A stretch of DNA of 64,000 nucleotides from Halomonas piscis (GTDB taxonomy: Bacteria; Pseudomonadota; Gammaproteobacteria; Pseudomonadales; Halomonadaceae). Position numbers and translations under genes: made by a program. Every line of letters starts with the position of its first letter. Within the stretch, counting starts at the first letter, position 1. Location of the stretch: NCBI RefSeq assembly GCF_031886125.1, contig NZ_CP119391.1, positions 62,001-126,000 on the forward strand, in the 5' to 3' direction. Shown here in pieces: positions 7,554 through 19,301 of this stretch. The notes under the pieces are model-generated. The model saw only the letters and a list, made by a program, of their open reading frames with translations. It did no database searches and was not told the origin of the DNA.

Positions 7554-9161
7554 ATGCTTGCCCGCTTGAAGCTCGCCGCCTGGCTCCCCGCCACGGCACT
7601 TGGCCTTGGCCTTGGCTATACGCTGATTACGCTGACGCGCCTGCCCTGGTGGACGCTGCCCTGCGTGGCCGTGCTGGCCGGCGCCCTGAGCCTGAAGCTG
7701 CGGGCGGGCAGCGGCATCGGCGGCTACCGCAGGGCCTGGCCCTGGTCGCTGCTGCCGCTGTGCCTGTGGGGCCTTTACGTTTATCTGGCCGACAGCTTCG
7801 GCAACGTCGACCTGGGCGCGGTGTTTTTTCATCTGCAGGCGGGGATTACCGATCACGGCGGCACCGAGCGCCTGCTCGCCGCCGGGGTGTACACGCTCTC
7901 CATGGTGGGGCTTTTGTGCGCCTTTACCTGGCTTGTGCGCCGGGACGTGCGCCTGCGACGCGTCGAGCCGCTGATTGCGCTGGCGCTGCTGGTGGGCAAT
8001 CCGCTGCTGCTGGGGCTGGGTGAGCGCAGCGCCGCCGTGGTCACCGACGACGGCGGCTGGCTTGACCGCCACTACCAGCACCCCGTCATCCACAAACAGG
8101 ACGACCCGCCCAACCTGATCATCCTCTACCTGGAGAGCCTGGAGCGCACCTACGGCGCCGAGACCTTCGGCGATACCTACGACGACCTGCGCGAGCTGGG
8201 CGAAGACGCCGTGGTGTTTGAAGGCGTCGAGCAGATCAACAACACCGGCTGGACCATGGCCGGCATGATCGGCAGCCAGTGCGGCACGCCGCTGATGCCC
8301 GCGGGGCTGGTTCACGACCGCCAGTTCGAGCCGCTGGCGGAAGTGGTGCCGGGGGTAAAGTGCCTGGGCGACCTGCTGGACGAGCAGGGCTACCGGCTGA
8401 GCTACCTGGGCGGGGCGAGCAAATCGTTTGCCGGCAAGGGGCGCTTCTACGAAGGCCACGGCTTCGACAACGTCATGGGCCTCGACGAGCTCAAGGACGA
8501 CCTGGACGATCCCGACTACGTCAACGACTGGGGGCTCTACGACGACACCCTTTACGACCTCACCGTTGACGAAATCAAGCGCCTCGACGCCGAAAGTGAC
8601 GGCCCCTGGGGGGTGGTCAACATCAGCCTTTCCGCCCACGCGCCGGCCGGCTTTCCCGCCCAGAGCTGCCGCGAGCGCCAGGGCGAGTGGGACAACCAGG
8701 ACATTCTCTATTCGGTGAAGTGCTCGGCCTGGCTGGCCCGCCGGCTGGTCGAGCGGCTGGATGACGAAGGCCTGCTGGACGATACCCTGGTGGTGCTGGC
8801 AAGCGACCATCTTTCCATGCGCGTCTCGGTCTGGGACGAGCTTGTCGGCCTGCCCCGGGAGAACACCTTCATGCTGCTGGGCAACGGCCTGGAGCCCCGG
8901 CGGATTTCCCGGCGCGCCTCGATCGTCGATCTGTTTCCCACCATCCTCGATGCCATGGGCTACCCCGCCGAAGACCATCGGGCCGGGCTCGGCGCCTCGC
9001 TTTTAAAGCCGGACTCTCACACCCTGCTGGAGCGCTACGGCAAGGAAAAGATCAACGCTCGGCTGCTGGAAGAAAGCGAGCTGCAGCACCGCCTGTGGGA
9101 GGGCCTTGCGCCCCAGCGGCGCGAGGACCAGGAGCCGCCCAAGGACAATATCGACTATTGA
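7554..9161 (+). CDS. OpgB/MdoB-like sulfatase-fold phosphoglycerol or phosphoethanolamine transferase
   Basis: A 535-residue inner-membrane protein with four or five N-terminal membrane segments (about residues 5-150) and a periplasmic alkaline-phosphatase/sulfatase domain. The domain opens PNLIILYLESLERTYG, where a Thr takes the nucleophile position, and carries TGWTMAGMIGSQCGTPL, CLGDLLDEQGYRLSYLGGAS and SFAGKGRFYEGHGFDNVMG, closely resembling E. coli OpgB, then DTLVVLASDHLSMR as metal-binding motif. It is shorter than OpgB (about 760 residues). ATG 7554 with AGGAAA upstream is preferred to an earlier GTG. It overlaps the convergent waaF stop by seven bases. It probably decorates periplasmic glucan or LPS core; the substrate is inferred. 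Confidence 0.8.
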   Translation: MLARLKLAAWLPATALGLGLGYTLITLTRLPWWTLPCVAVLAGALSLKLRAGSGIGGYRRAWPWSLLPLCLWGLYVYLADSFGNVDLGAVFFHLQAGITDHGGTERLLAAGVYTLSMVGLLCAFTWLVRRDVRLRRVEPLIALALLVGNPLLLGLGERSAAVVTDDGGWLDRHYQHPVIHKQDDPPNLIILYLESLERTYGAETFGDTYDDLRELGEDAVVFEGVEQINNTGWTMAGMIGSQCGTPLMPAGLVHDRQFEPLAEVVPGVKCLGDLLDEQGYRLSYLGGASKSFAGKGRFYEGHGFDNVMGLDELKDDLDDPDYVNDWGLYDDTLYDLTVDEIKRLDAESDGPWGVVNISLSAHAPAGFPAQSCRERQGEWDNQDILYSVKCSAWLARRLVERLDDEGLLDDTLVVLASDHLSMRVSVWDELVGLPRENTFMLLGNGLEPRRISRRASIVDLFPTILDAMGYPAEDHRAGLGASLLKPDSHTLLERYGKEKINARLLEESELQHRLWEGLAPQRREDQEPPKDNIDY

Positions 9162-10195
9162 GGCTCCAGCGCCGGGATACGCTCGGCGCCGTCGCGCACC
9201 GCCCGATACACCGGGTCGACGTACAGGTGATTCAGGCAGTTGGTGTGACCCAGCGGGCACACGCGCTTGAAACACGGCGAGCAGTAAAGCCCCAGGTAAT
9301 GGATATGGGCGTTACCGGTCAGCGGCGGCGTATAGGCGGGCGACGACGAGCCGTAAATCGCCTGCACCCGGGTGCCCACGGCGGCGGCCACGTGCATCAG
9401 CCCGGAGTCGTTGGTCACCACCTGCTCGCAGTCCGCCAGCAGGTCGACGGCCTCGGCAAGGGACGTCTCGCCGCACAGGTTGTGGGCGTGGGCAAGCCCG
9501 GCCACGATGGCCTCTCCCGCCGGGTGGTCCCTGGGCCCGCCGAGGATGCGTACGGCAAAGCCGTCTTCGATCAGCCGCGCGGCAAGCGCATGAAAATACT
9601 CGAGCGGCCACTGCTTGGCGGGGCCGTATTCGGCGCCGGGCATCATGCCGATGGCCGGGCGCCCGCCCAGCCCCAGGCGCTCGCGCAGGCTGTCCTGGCT
9701 ATCGCCGCTAACCGCCAGGCGCGGAAGGGGGATATCAAAGGCGCCGTCGGCGGCTTCGTTTTCGGGAAGCCCCAGGGCGACAAAGCGCTTCACCGTCTGG
9801 TCGAGCGCCTTTTTGTCCAGGGGACGGCGTTCGGTCAGAAGCCCGTAGCGCTGCTCGCCGAGAAACCCCGCGCGCTCGGGGATGCGCGCCAGAAACGGCA
9901 CCAGCGCAGCCTTCCACGAGCGCGGCAGCACGATGGCGCGGTCAAAGCGCCCTTTCAGACGCTGCGCTACCGCCCGGCGGATGCCCAGGCCAAACTCGCC
10001 GTGGCCCACCGCCAGCGGGTGCACTTCGTCCACCTCGGCCATGCGCGCCAGAATCGGCTCTGACCAGGGCGGCGCCACCACGCCCAGGGTCGCGCCCGGA
10101 TGGCGCCGCTTCAGCGTGATGAAAAGGCTCTGGGCCATGACCATGTCGCCCACCCAGGAAGGACCGACCACCAACAGCCGCGGTGCTTCAGCCAT
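9155..10195 (-). CDS. waaF: ADP-heptose:LPS heptosyltransferase II
   Basis: A 346-residue glycosyltransferase family 9 enzyme adding the second heptose to the LPS inner core at the cytoplasmic face. The N-terminus [20 protein letters not shown] is characteristic of RfaF/WaaF. The donor-binding half has [20 protein letters not shown], then [37 protein letters not shown], all typical, and [17 protein letters not shown] near the end. It lies downstream of hldD with an eight-base overlap, so the epimerase making its donor and the transferase form one operon. Confidence 0.95.
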   Translation of the reverse strand: MAEAPRLLVVGPSWVGDMVMAQSLFITLKRRHPGATLGVVAPPWSEPILARMAEVDEVHPLAVGHGEFGLGIRRAVAQRLKGRFDRAIVLPRSWKAALVPFLARIPERAGFLGEQRYGLLTERRPLDKKALDQTVKRFVALGLPENEAADGAFDIPLPRLAVSGDSQDSLRERLGLGGRPAIGMMPGAEYGPAKQWPLEYFHALAARLIEDGFAVRILGGPRDHPAGEAIVAGLAHAHNLCGETSLAEAVDLLADCEQVVTNDSGLMHVAAAVGTRVQAIYGSSSPAYTPPLTGNAHIHYLGLYCSPCFKRVCPLGHTNCLNHLYVDPVYRAVRDGAERIPALEPQ

Positions 10196-11144
10196 TCAGC
10201 CACTCCAGATAGGCGCTAACGCCTTCGGCCACGGTCTTGAACTCGACGTCGCAGCCGCTGGCGCGCAGGTGCTCGATGTCGGCTCGGGTATAGCTCTGGT
10301 AGCGCCCTTTCAAGGACTCTGGGAAGTCGATGTAGTCGATGCGCCCGCGGCCGTAAAAGTCGATCACCGCCTCGCCGATGGCCTTGAACGGCTCGGCCCG
10401 GCCGGTGCCCAGGTTGAAGATGCCCGAGCGATCGGGGTTGTCGAGAAACCACAGGTTGACGTCGACGACGTCGCCCACGTAGACAAAGTCCCGGCTCTGC
10501 ATCCCTGCCTCGTAGCCGTCGTAGGCGCCGAACAGCTTGAGGTTTTCGCCGCTGCTGATCTGCGTATGGTGGTGGTAGGCCACGCTTGCCATCTTGCCCT
10601 TGTGCTGCTCGCGGGGGCCGTAGACGTTGAAGTAGCGAAAGCCCACCACCTGGCAGTTGAGATCGTCCCAGCGCTCGCGCACGTGCTGATCGAACAATAG
10701 CTTGGAGTAGCCGTAGACGTTGAGCGGGCGCTCGAACGCCGGGTCTTCCCGGAACACGCTGCTGCCGCCGTAGGTAGCCGCCGAGGAGGCGTAGAGAAAG
10801 GCGACGCCGTAGCGGTCGCAGTAGTCCAGAAGTGTTCTGGAGTAGGCGTAGTTGTTTTCCAGCATGAATTTGCCGTCCCACTCGGTGGTGTCCGAGCAGG
10901 CGCCTTCGTGGAAAATCGCCTCGATGTTGGGCAGATCCGTGGGCTCGCCGGCGAGGGCGGCGCGCACATCACTCATGAAGGCGTCCTTGTCGCGGTAGTC
11001 GGCCAGGGTCAGATCCGCCAGGTTGACGAACTTGGTGCCGTCGGTCAGGTCGTCCACTACCAGAATGTCGGTGCGCCCGCGCGCGTTCAGCGCCTTGACG
11101 ATATTGGCGCCGATAAACCCGGCGCCGCCCGTAACTACAATCAT
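10188..11144 (-). CDS. hldD: ADP-L-glycero-D-manno-heptose 6-epimerase
   Basis: A 318-residue NADP-dependent short-chain dehydrogenase-type epimerase, last step of ADP-heptose synthesis. It has [16 protein letters not shown] at the N-terminus, [12 protein letters not shown] and the [13 protein letters not shown] catalytic motif near residue 140, then [20 protein letters not shown] typical of HldD. ATG at 11144 follows AAAGGACGGG and gives the expected [12 protein letters not shown]; the longer frame is not needed. First gene of an operon with waaF and divergent from glyQ across about 125 bases. Confidence 0.95.
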   Translation of the reverse strand: MIVVTGGAGFIGANIVKALNARGRTDILVVDDLTDGTKFVNLADLTLADYRDKDAFMSDVRAALAGEPTDLPNIEAIFHEGACSDTTEWDGKFMLENNYAYSRTLLDYCDRYGVAFLYASSAATYGGSSVFREDPAFERPLNVYGYSKLLFDQHVRERWDDLNCQVVGFRYFNVYGPREQHKGKMASVAYHHHTQISSGENLKLFGAYDGYEAGMQSRDFVYVGDVVDVNLWFLDNPDRSGIFNLGTGRAEPFKAIGEAVIDFYGRGRIDYIDFPESLKGRYQSYTRADIEHLRASGCDVEFKTVAEGVSAYLEWLNG

Positions 11145-11268
11145 GCTGATCCCGTCCTTTCTGCTGTACGTTCGGCACCCTACGCCCAAAGTGGCGTGCG
11201 CCTATAACCTGTCTGCCATGAATTGTATACTTGACGGTCTCTGAATTCATGGTCAACGGTGCTTCGCG

Positions 11269-12258
11269 ATGAGTGTTTCAACCAATAGCTCGATACCCGA
11301 CGTGTCGACGTTCCAGGGCTTGATCCTGGCCTTGCAGCAATACTGGGCCGAGCAGGGCTGCGTGGTACTGCAGCCGCTGGACATGGAAGTGGGCGCCGGG
11401 ACCTTCCACCCGGCGACGTTTCTGCGCGCCATCGGCCCGGAAAACTGGAACGCCGCCTATGTTCAGCCGTCGCGGCGCCCCACCGACGGCCGCTACGGCG
11501 AAAACCCCAATCGCCTGCAGCACTACTACCAGTTTCAGGTGGTGATGAAGCCCTCTCCGGCCCATTTCCAGGATCTGTACCTGGGCTCGCTCAGGCGCCT
11601 GGGGCTGGACCCGCTGGTCCACGACGTGCGCTTTGTCGAGGACAACTGGGAGTCGCCGACGCTCGGCGCCTGGGGGCTGGGCTGGGAAGTCTGGCTCAAC
11701 GGTATGGAAGTCACTCAGTTTACCTACTTCCAGCAGGCCGGGGGTATCGAGTGCCACCCGGTTACCGGCGAGCTGACCTACGGCCTCGAGCGCATCGCCA
11801 TGTACCTCCAGGACGTGGACAGCGTCTACGACCTGGTATGGACCATTGCCCCGGACGGCAGCCGGGTGACCTACGGCGACGTCTACCTGCAGAACGAACG
11901 CGAGCAGTCCGCCTACAACTTCGAGCACGCCGACGTCGATTACCTGTTCAAGGCCTTCGATCACCAGGAGCTCGAATGCGGCCGCCTGCTGGAAGCGGGT
12001 CTGCCGCTGCCCGCCTACGAGCAGGTGCTCAAGGCCTCGCACACCTTCAACCTGCTGGACGCCCGCCACGCCGTCTCGGTAACCGAACGCCAGCGCTTCA
12101 TTCTCCGCGTGCGGACGCTGGCCCGCAACGTGGCCAGCGCCTACTACGCGTCGCGCCAGGCGGCGGGCTTTCCGCTTGCCGCCGAAGCGCTGCGCCAGGA
12201 GCTGCTCGATAACGCCAGCCAGCACGACGAACGCATGACCGACAAGGGAGACGCCTGA
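11269..12258 (+). CDS. glyQ: Glycyl-tRNA synthetase alpha subunit
   Basis: A 329-residue class II aminoacyl-tRNA synthetase subunit of the bacterial alpha2beta2 type, forming glycyl-tRNA with GlyS. The core is very conserved: [56 protein letters not shown] and [31 protein letters not shown]. It has an N-terminal extension and a C-terminal tail relative to the roughly 303-residue E. coli protein. The ribosome binding site before ATG 11269 is weak. glyS starts on the base after its stop, so the two are cotranslated. Confidence 0.97.
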   Translation: MSVSTNSSIPDVSTFQGLILALQQYWAEQGCVVLQPLDMEVGAGTFHPATFLRAIGPENWNAAYVQPSRRPTDGRYGENPNRLQHYYQFQVVMKPSPAHFQDLYLGSLRRLGLDPLVHDVRFVEDNWESPTLGAWGLGWEVWLNGMEVTQFTYFQQAGGIECHPVTGELTYGLERIAMYLQDVDSVYDLVWTIAPDGSRVTYGDVYLQNEREQSAYNFEHADVDYLFKAFDHQELECGRLLEAGLPLPAYEQVLKASHTFNLLDARHAVSVTERQRFILRVRTLARNVASAYYASRQAAGFPLAAEALRQELLDNASQHDERMTDKGDA

Positions 12259-14325
12259 ATGGCCACGGATACGCTGCTACTCGAACTCGGCTGTGAAGAG
12301 CTGCCGCCGGAGGCCCTGAACGCGCTCTCGGACGCCTTTGCCGAAGGCATCAAAAACGGTCTGGAAGCCGCCGAAGTGCCCTTTGGCCAGGTGCATGCCC
12401 TGGCCTCGCCGCGCCGGCTCGCCGTGCAGGTCACCGAGCTTGCCGGCAAACAGCCCGACCGCGAAGTGGAGCGCCGCGGCCCGGCGCTCGCCGCCGCTTT
12501 CAAGGACGGCGCCCCCACCAAGGCCGCCGAAGGCTTTGCTCGTTCCTGCGGCGTGAGCGTCGATCAGCTGATCGAGCTTGAGACCGCCAAGGGCATCTGG
12601 CTTGGCTACCGCGAACGCCAGACCGGCGATACCGTGAGCGCGCTGCTGCCCGGCATCCTGCACAAGGCCATTGGCGACCTGCCGGTGCCCAAGTACATGC
12701 GCTGGGGAGACACCCGCACCGAATTCGCTCGCCCGGTACACTGGCTGGTGGCGCTCTACGGCAGCGAAGTCGTCGCCGTTGAGACGCTGGGCCTTACCGC
12801 CAGCCGCACGACGTACGGCCATCGTTTCCACGCCCCGGATGCCATCCAGCTGGCCCACGCCGACGACTACGCAAGCACGCTTGAAAACGCCTTTGTGCTC
12901 GTCGATCGCGAAAAGCGCCGGGAGCGCATCCGCGAGCAGGTGCTGGCCGAGGCCGAGAACCACAGTGCCACGGCGGTAATCGACGAGGACCTGCTGCGCG
13001 ACGTTACCGGCCTGGTGGAGTGGCCGGTAGCGCTGACCGGAAGCTTCGACGAGCGCTTTCTCGAAGTGCCCGCCGAGTGCCTGATTTCTTCCATGCAGGC
13101 GCACCAGAAGTATTTCCACCTGCTGGATGACAGCGGCCAACTCAAGCCGCTGTTCATCACCGTGGCCAACATCGAAAGCCACGATCCCGACCAGGTGATC
13201 GCCGGCAACGAAAAGGTCATTCGCCCGCGGCTGGCCGACGCCGTCTTCTTTTACGACACCGACCGCAAGCGCACCCTGGAAAGCCGCCTGCCGGCGCTGG
13301 ACGACATGGTCTTTCAGCATCAGCTGGGCACGCTTGCCGACAAGGCCCGGCGCAGCGAAGCCGTCGCCGCCTTTATCGCCGAACAAATCGGCGGTGACGA
13401 AACCCACGCCAGGCGCGCAGCCAGGCTTGCCAAGTGCGACCTGATCACCGAGATGGTGCAGGAGTTTGCCGAGCTTCAGGGCGTCATGGGGCGCTATTAC
13501 GCCACCCACGACGGCGAGGCCGACGAGGTCGCCGCGGCGCTGGAAGAGCAGTACCTGCCGCGCTTTGCAAGCGACGCCATTCCGCAAACCGCCGCGGGCA
13601 AGGCCGTGGCGCTTGCCGACCGGCTGGATACGCTGACCGGCATCTTCGGCATCGGCGCCCGCCCTACCGGCACCAAGGACCCCTTCGCCCTGCGCCGGGC
13701 CGCCATCGCCGTGATCAACATCCTGGTGCAGGGCGAGCTGGATCTCGACCTGCGCGAGCTCTTGACCCGGGCGGCCGAGCAGCACGGCGAGCTTCCCGAA
13801 GGCGACACCGTGGTCGACGACGTGCTGACTTACATGCTCGACCGCTTCCGCGCCTGGGGGCAGGATCACGGCATCAGCGCCGAGATGTACCTTGCCGTGC
13901 GCAAGCGTCCCGTCACCCGGCCGCTGGACTTTGCCCGCCGGCTGTACGCCGTTCAGGCGTTTTCTCGGCGCGAGGAAGCCGCCGCCCTGGCCGCCGCCAA
14001 CAAGCGCGTGTCGAACATTCTCGCCAAACAGGACCACGACGGCTCCACCGACGTTAACGGCGAACTGCTTGGCGAAGACGCCGAACAGGCGCTGTTCGAG
14101 GCGCTGGGCAACCGCCGGGAAAGCGTAGCCCCGCTGCTGGCCAAGGGCCGCTACATGGAAACCCTGGACGCCCTGGCGACGCTGCGCGAGCCGGTGGACC
14201 GCTTCTTCGACCAGGTGATGGTCATGGCCGACGACGACGCCGTGCGCCACAACCGCCTGGCCCTGCTGGCCAGCCTGCAGGCGCTCTTCCTGGAAGTCGC
14301 GGATATTGCCGAGCTGCCCCAGTAG
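12259..14325 (+). CDS. glyS: Glycyl-tRNA synthetase beta subunit
   Basis: A 688-residue beta subunit, the length usual in gammaproteobacteria. The N-terminus LLLELGCEELPPEAL, the HRFHAP motif, ISSMQAHQKYFHLLD, and TGIFGIGARPTGTKDPFALRRAAIAVINIL in the HD-like region are family landmarks; a C-terminal anticodon-binding-like domain follows. It starts immediately after the glyQ stop (TGA then ATG). The gene pair closes with a strong intrinsic terminator at 14351. Confidence 0.97.
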   Translation: MATDTLLLELGCEELPPEALNALSDAFAEGIKNGLEAAEVPFGQVHALASPRRLAVQVTELAGKQPDREVERRGPALAAAFKDGAPTKAAEGFARSCGVSVDQLIELETAKGIWLGYRERQTGDTVSALLPGILHKAIGDLPVPKYMRWGDTRTEFARPVHWLVALYGSEVVAVETLGLTASRTTYGHRFHAPDAIQLAHADDYASTLENAFVLVDREKRRERIREQVLAEAENHSATAVIDEDLLRDVTGLVEWPVALTGSFDERFLEVPAECLISSMQAHQKYFHLLDDSGQLKPLFITVANIESHDPDQVIAGNEKVIRPRLADAVFFYDTDRKRTLESRLPALDDMVFQHQLGTLADKARRSEAVAAFIAEQIGGDETHARRAARLAKCDLITEMVQEFAELQGVMGRYYATHDGEADEVAAALEEQYLPRFASDAIPQTAAGKAVALADRLDTLTGIFGIGARPTGTKDPFALRRAAIAVINILVQGELDLDLRELLTRAAEQHGELPEGDTVVDDVLTYMLDRFRAWGQDHGISAEMYLAVRKRPVTRPLDFARRLYAVQAFSRREEAAALAAANKRVSNILAKQDHDGSTDVNGELLGEDAEQALFEALGNRRESVAPLLAKGRYMETLDALATLREPVDRFFDQVMVMADDDAVRHNRLALLASLQALFLEVADIAELPQ

Positions 14326-14350
14326 CCCGGAAAAAGCCCTGCCTCTCTCA

Positions 14351-14374
14351 AGCCCGGCACCTGCCGGGCTTTTT
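14351..14374 (+). terminator. Intrinsic terminator of glyQS
   Basis: AGCCCGGCACCTGCCGGGCT forms a GC-rich hairpin and is followed by a T run. It lies 25 bases after the glyS stop and before the IS1111 insertion. Confidence 0.9.
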
Positions 14375-14431
14375 GCATTGGAACTATGGCCAAGCCTAGC
14401 GGCAGCAGGAATGTGACGGGTGATACCTGAG

Positions 14432-14577
14432 TTTTAGTGAAATCTGTGACCTTTTGGTGGAACCTGTATTTTTGATAGAACTCGAGTTTTTGGTGGGAGC
14501 TGACTTCAGTCAGCGATGATATGGACCCGAAACAGGGCAGGCCTGCGGCCTGCTTTCGCGCACTGAAGTGCGCTTAT
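14432..14577. repeat. Decayed TTTTGGTG repeats and REP palindromes at the IS1111 copy 2 right end
   Basis: Four imperfect short units beginning TTTT(T)GGTGGAACCTG-like start at 14432, 14452, 14469 and 14487, the last running into GGTGGGAGCTGACTTCAGTCAGC. That palindrome (14498-14513) and the GCAGGCCTGCGGCCTGC and GCGCACTGAAGTGCGC palindromes mirror the series beside copy 1. No gene is seen between the glyS terminator and the transposase gene. Confidence 0.65.
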
Positions 14578-14600
14578 ATGGACCCGTCCTGTTGTGCAAG

Positions 14601-14857
14601 CCAGAAGCAACAACGCATAAGAGTGAGGACTGCACGCTTATATCCGGCCTATTGATGGCACTTGCCGTGCCTGGCCCTGATGGAATACGCGCTCTCTGCT
14701 CTGATCTCCCACTCGGCCTCGTGATGGGCCTGCGCACTTTACAGAGTGACAGAAAGCCGGTCTGACCCGTTATGCCATCGAAGCATCTCGCCTGCGCAAC
14801 CTCGGGGTTGGGTAACTTATCGCATGCTAAGCTATATTCCCTGTTTGTTCGGTATCA
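14601..14857 (-). ncRNA. Candidate bridge (seek) RNA region of IS1111 copy 2
   Basis: Counterpart of 6135-6391, downstream of the transposase stop and inside the right inverted repeat. Family knowledge places the target-guiding RNA of IS1111-group elements here. Ends and structure are not determined. Confidence 0.5.
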
Positions 14858-15892
14858 TCAAGCGGCCTCCTGTGGCTGATAGCGCCGTTCATGGGCCAAT
14901 AGCGACCAGCAAATCCGCGCCATCTTGTTCGCCAGGGCCACAATGGCCTTGCGTTGCCCAAGACGCGCCGCTAACGAGCAGGCCCAACGGGACAGCCGGT
15001 CGGGATGTTCCTGACGTTGGAACTGGCGTAATGCCGCGCGGGCACCGTGCACCAACTGCTTTCGAACCTCGCCATTGCCGCGTTTGGTGATCCCCATCAA
15101 CTGGTTGCGACCCCCGCTGGAATGCTGGCGTGGCACTAGCCCCAACGAGGCGCTGAACTGACGTCCGTTGGGGAATCGCGCCGGATCGCCTAGATGGCTG
15201 AACAACAGCGTCGCATTGATCGGGCCGATGCCGGGCAGACTCATCAGCCGCTGCATGTCATCTGATGCCCTGGCCAGACGCTGCAGACGCTTGTCATAGC
15301 GCGCGATCCGGGCATCGTTCTCGAGCCATTGATCGAGCAGGTCGTTCAGCAGGGTGTAGAGTTCTTCCCCCAGCCGCGCCCGTTGCTCGTCCAGCCGCTC
15401 ACGAATAACGCCCTGGCGTATCACCGCGTGCCCCTGCGACACGATTAGACCAAACTCGCCCAGCAGGCCGCGCAGCTCGTTGCCGACGGCGGTGCGTTCG
15501 CGCACTAACCGACTGCGTACTCGGTGCACTGCTTGCAGGGACTGTTGTGCTTCCGTCTTGATCGTCACTCGAGGCGTGGCCGGGCGCGCCGCGGCCTCGG
15601 CGATAGCCGCGGCATCGCGCGCATCGTTCTTGTGGCCCAGCAAGAAGGGCTTGACCGCCTGCGGTGGCAGTAGCTCGGCCTCATGGCCCAGCGTGCCAAT
15701 GTCTCTCGCCCAGTAATGAGCGGAGCCGCACGCTTCCATGGCGACGTGGCAAGGCGGAATTTGGGCCAGCGTCAAGCGTAACTTCTCTCGCCGGACTTGC
15801 TTGCTGAATACTTTGTGACCGTGCGCATCCACGGCATGCAGTTGAAAAACGTGTTTCGCCAGGTCAATGCCTATAATGCTAATCTGTTTCAT
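14858..15892 (-). CDS. IS110-family (IS1111 group) DEDD transposase, copy 2
   Basis: 344 residues, identical to the protein at 5100-6134 except Leu84 in place of Val84. The same DEDD and Transposase_20 motifs are intact. ATG at 15892 follows GGAGGATCC and is taken as the start. There is no sign of frameshift or truncation. Confidence 0.95.
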   Translation of the reverse strand: MKQISIIGIDLAKHVFQLHAVDAHGHKVFSKQVRREKLRLTLAQIPPCHVAMEACGSAHYWARDIGTLGHEAELLPPQAVKPFLLGHKNDARDAAAIAEAAARPATPRVTIKTEAQQSLQAVHRVRSRLVRERTAVGNELRGLLGEFGLIVSQGHAVIRQGVIRERLDEQRARLGEELYTLLNDLLDQWLENDARIARYDKRLQRLARASDDMQRLMSLPGIGPINATLLFSHLGDPARFPNGRQFSASLGLVPRQHSSGGRNQLMGITKRGNGEVRKQLVHGARAALRQFQRQEHPDRLSRWACSLAARLGQRKAIVALANKMARICWSLLAHERRYQPQEAA

Positions 15893-16003
15893 GGATGGAT
15901 CCTCCTTCACCGATGCCGTCAGTGTTCTGTGCACTGCTGGCTAGATGTTATATCCAGCTTGGCACAGAAGGACGGGTCCATCCCATTTCCCACCCTGAAT
16001 CAA

Positions 16004-16066
16004 AACTCCGGGCCGCCGCTGGCTATGGGCCTACTACCTGGTGGGAGCTGACTTTAGTCAGCGATA
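16004..16066. repeat. REP-like flank on the left-end side of IS1111 copy 2
   Basis: Contains GCTGACTTTAGTCAGC (16047-16062) preceded by CTACTACCTGGTGGGA. Read on the other strand it matches the unit before copy 1 (CCACCAGGTAG then GGCCCAT and CCAGCGGC or CCAAGCGGC). This shows that both elements sit in the same composite repeat. Confidence 0.75.
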
Positions 16067-16126
16067 ATGGGTGCCACTATTCTCTAGCAGGCCTGCTTCC
16101 CGGCAGCCTGCCCTATTCTATTGTCA

Positions 16127-16142
16127 CGTTTCACGTGAAACA
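16127..16142. promoter_or_regulatory. parS site (ParB binding), 15 of 16 match
   Basis: CGTTTCACGTGAAACA matches the bacterial parS consensus TGTTTCACGTGAAACA at all but the first base. It lies 20 bases upstream of gmhB. It is one of four such sites within 4 kb near the origin. Confidence 0.85.
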
Positions 16143-16161
16143 CTTCATTCAGGATCAAGTA

Positions 16162-16740
16162 ATGCCGGCAACAAACGCTCCGCCGCCCTTTTCCCCATCG
16201 CGCCTGGTGATTCTCGATCGAGACGGCGTGATCAACCACGACTCCGATGCCTACATCAAAACCCTGGACGAGTTTGTCGTCTACCCCCTGGCCGTTGACG
16301 CCATCGCCCGGCTGACGAAGGCCGGCTACGCCGTGGCCGTGGCCACCAACCAGTCGGGCATTGCCCGGGGCTATTTTCCCCGAACCGCCCTGGAGCAAAT
16401 GCATGCGCGGCTGACCGAGCTGGTGGAGAACGCCGGCGGACGGCTCGTCGCTATCGCCTACTGCCCTCACGGGCCGGACGACGACTGCGGCTGCCGCAAG
16501 CCCCGCCCGGGGCTTCTGTACCAGATACGCGATACCCTTGGGCTGACAACCCTTGCCGGCAGCTGGATGGTGGGCGACAGCCTGCGCGACCTTCAGGCCG
16601 GCGAGGCCGCCGGCGCCTGCCCGGCGCTGGTACGCACCGGCAAGGGACGAAACACCGAGGCAAAGGGGGAACACGCTGCGTCTACGCCGGTATTCAACGA
16701 CCTTGCGGCGTTCAGCGAATGGCTGCTGACGGCGACATAG
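16162..16740 (+). CDS. gmhB: D-glycero-beta-D-manno-heptose-1,7-bisphosphate 7-phosphatase
   Basis: A 192-residue HAD-superfamily phosphatase of ADP-heptose synthesis. It has the nucleophile motif LVILDRDGVINHDSD near residue 14, ATNQSGIARGYF, the zinc-binding loop CPHGPDDDCGCRKPRPGLL and the last HAD motif MVGDSLRDLQAGEAAG. ATG at 16162 is used: it gives the normal family length and excludes IS and REP sequence upstream. It complements hldD and waaF at 9-11 kb. It is separated from glyS by IS1111 copy 2 and converges on gyrB across a terminator and a parS site. Confidence 0.93.
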   Translation: MPATNAPPPFSPSRLVILDRDGVINHDSDAYIKTLDEFVVYPLAVDAIARLTKAGYAVAVATNQSGIARGYFPRTALEQMHARLTELVENAGGRLVAIAYCPHGPDDDCGCRKPRPGLLYQIRDTLGLTTLAGSWMVGDSLRDLQAGEAAGACPALVRTGKGRNTEAKGEHAASTPVFNDLAAFSEWLLTAT

Positions 16741-16746
16741 CGACGT

Positions 16747-16783
16747 AAAAAAACGCCGCCGACACGATAATGTGCCGGCGGCG
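16747..16783 (-). terminator. Terminator hairpin between gmhB and gyrB
   Basis: CGCCGCCGACAC pairs with GTGCCGGCGGCG (one mismatch) around a short loop. On the minus strand the hairpin is followed by seven T residues, which suits termination of gyrB; it may also slow gmhB transcripts. Confidence 0.8.
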
Positions 16784-16802
16784 CTGTAGTGTTTAACAGA
16801 CA

Positions 16803-16818
16803 TGTTTCACGTGAAACA
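16803..16818. promoter_or_regulatory. parS site (ParB binding), perfect match
   Basis: TGTTTCACGTGAAACA, extended to a 20-base palindrome (16801-16820) by flanking CA and TG. It lies between the gyrB stop and the terminator. Confidence 0.92.
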
Positions 16819-16841
16819 TGTCCGCCTCCGTTTCAAAACAG

Positions 16842-19301
<2,460 letters not shown>

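Larger units (their letters stand above)
14578..16003 (-). mobile_element. IS1111-type insertion sequence (IS110 family), copy 2
   Basis: Inverted and almost identical copy of the element at 4989-6414, again 1426 bases between the TTGATTCAGGG end (complement, at 16003) and the right inverted repeat at 14578-14600. It sits between glyS and gmhB with REP-like palindromes on both sides. Near identity of the copies indicates recent transposition. The two inverted copies could mediate inversion of the 4.9-16 kb segment. Confidence 0.85.
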
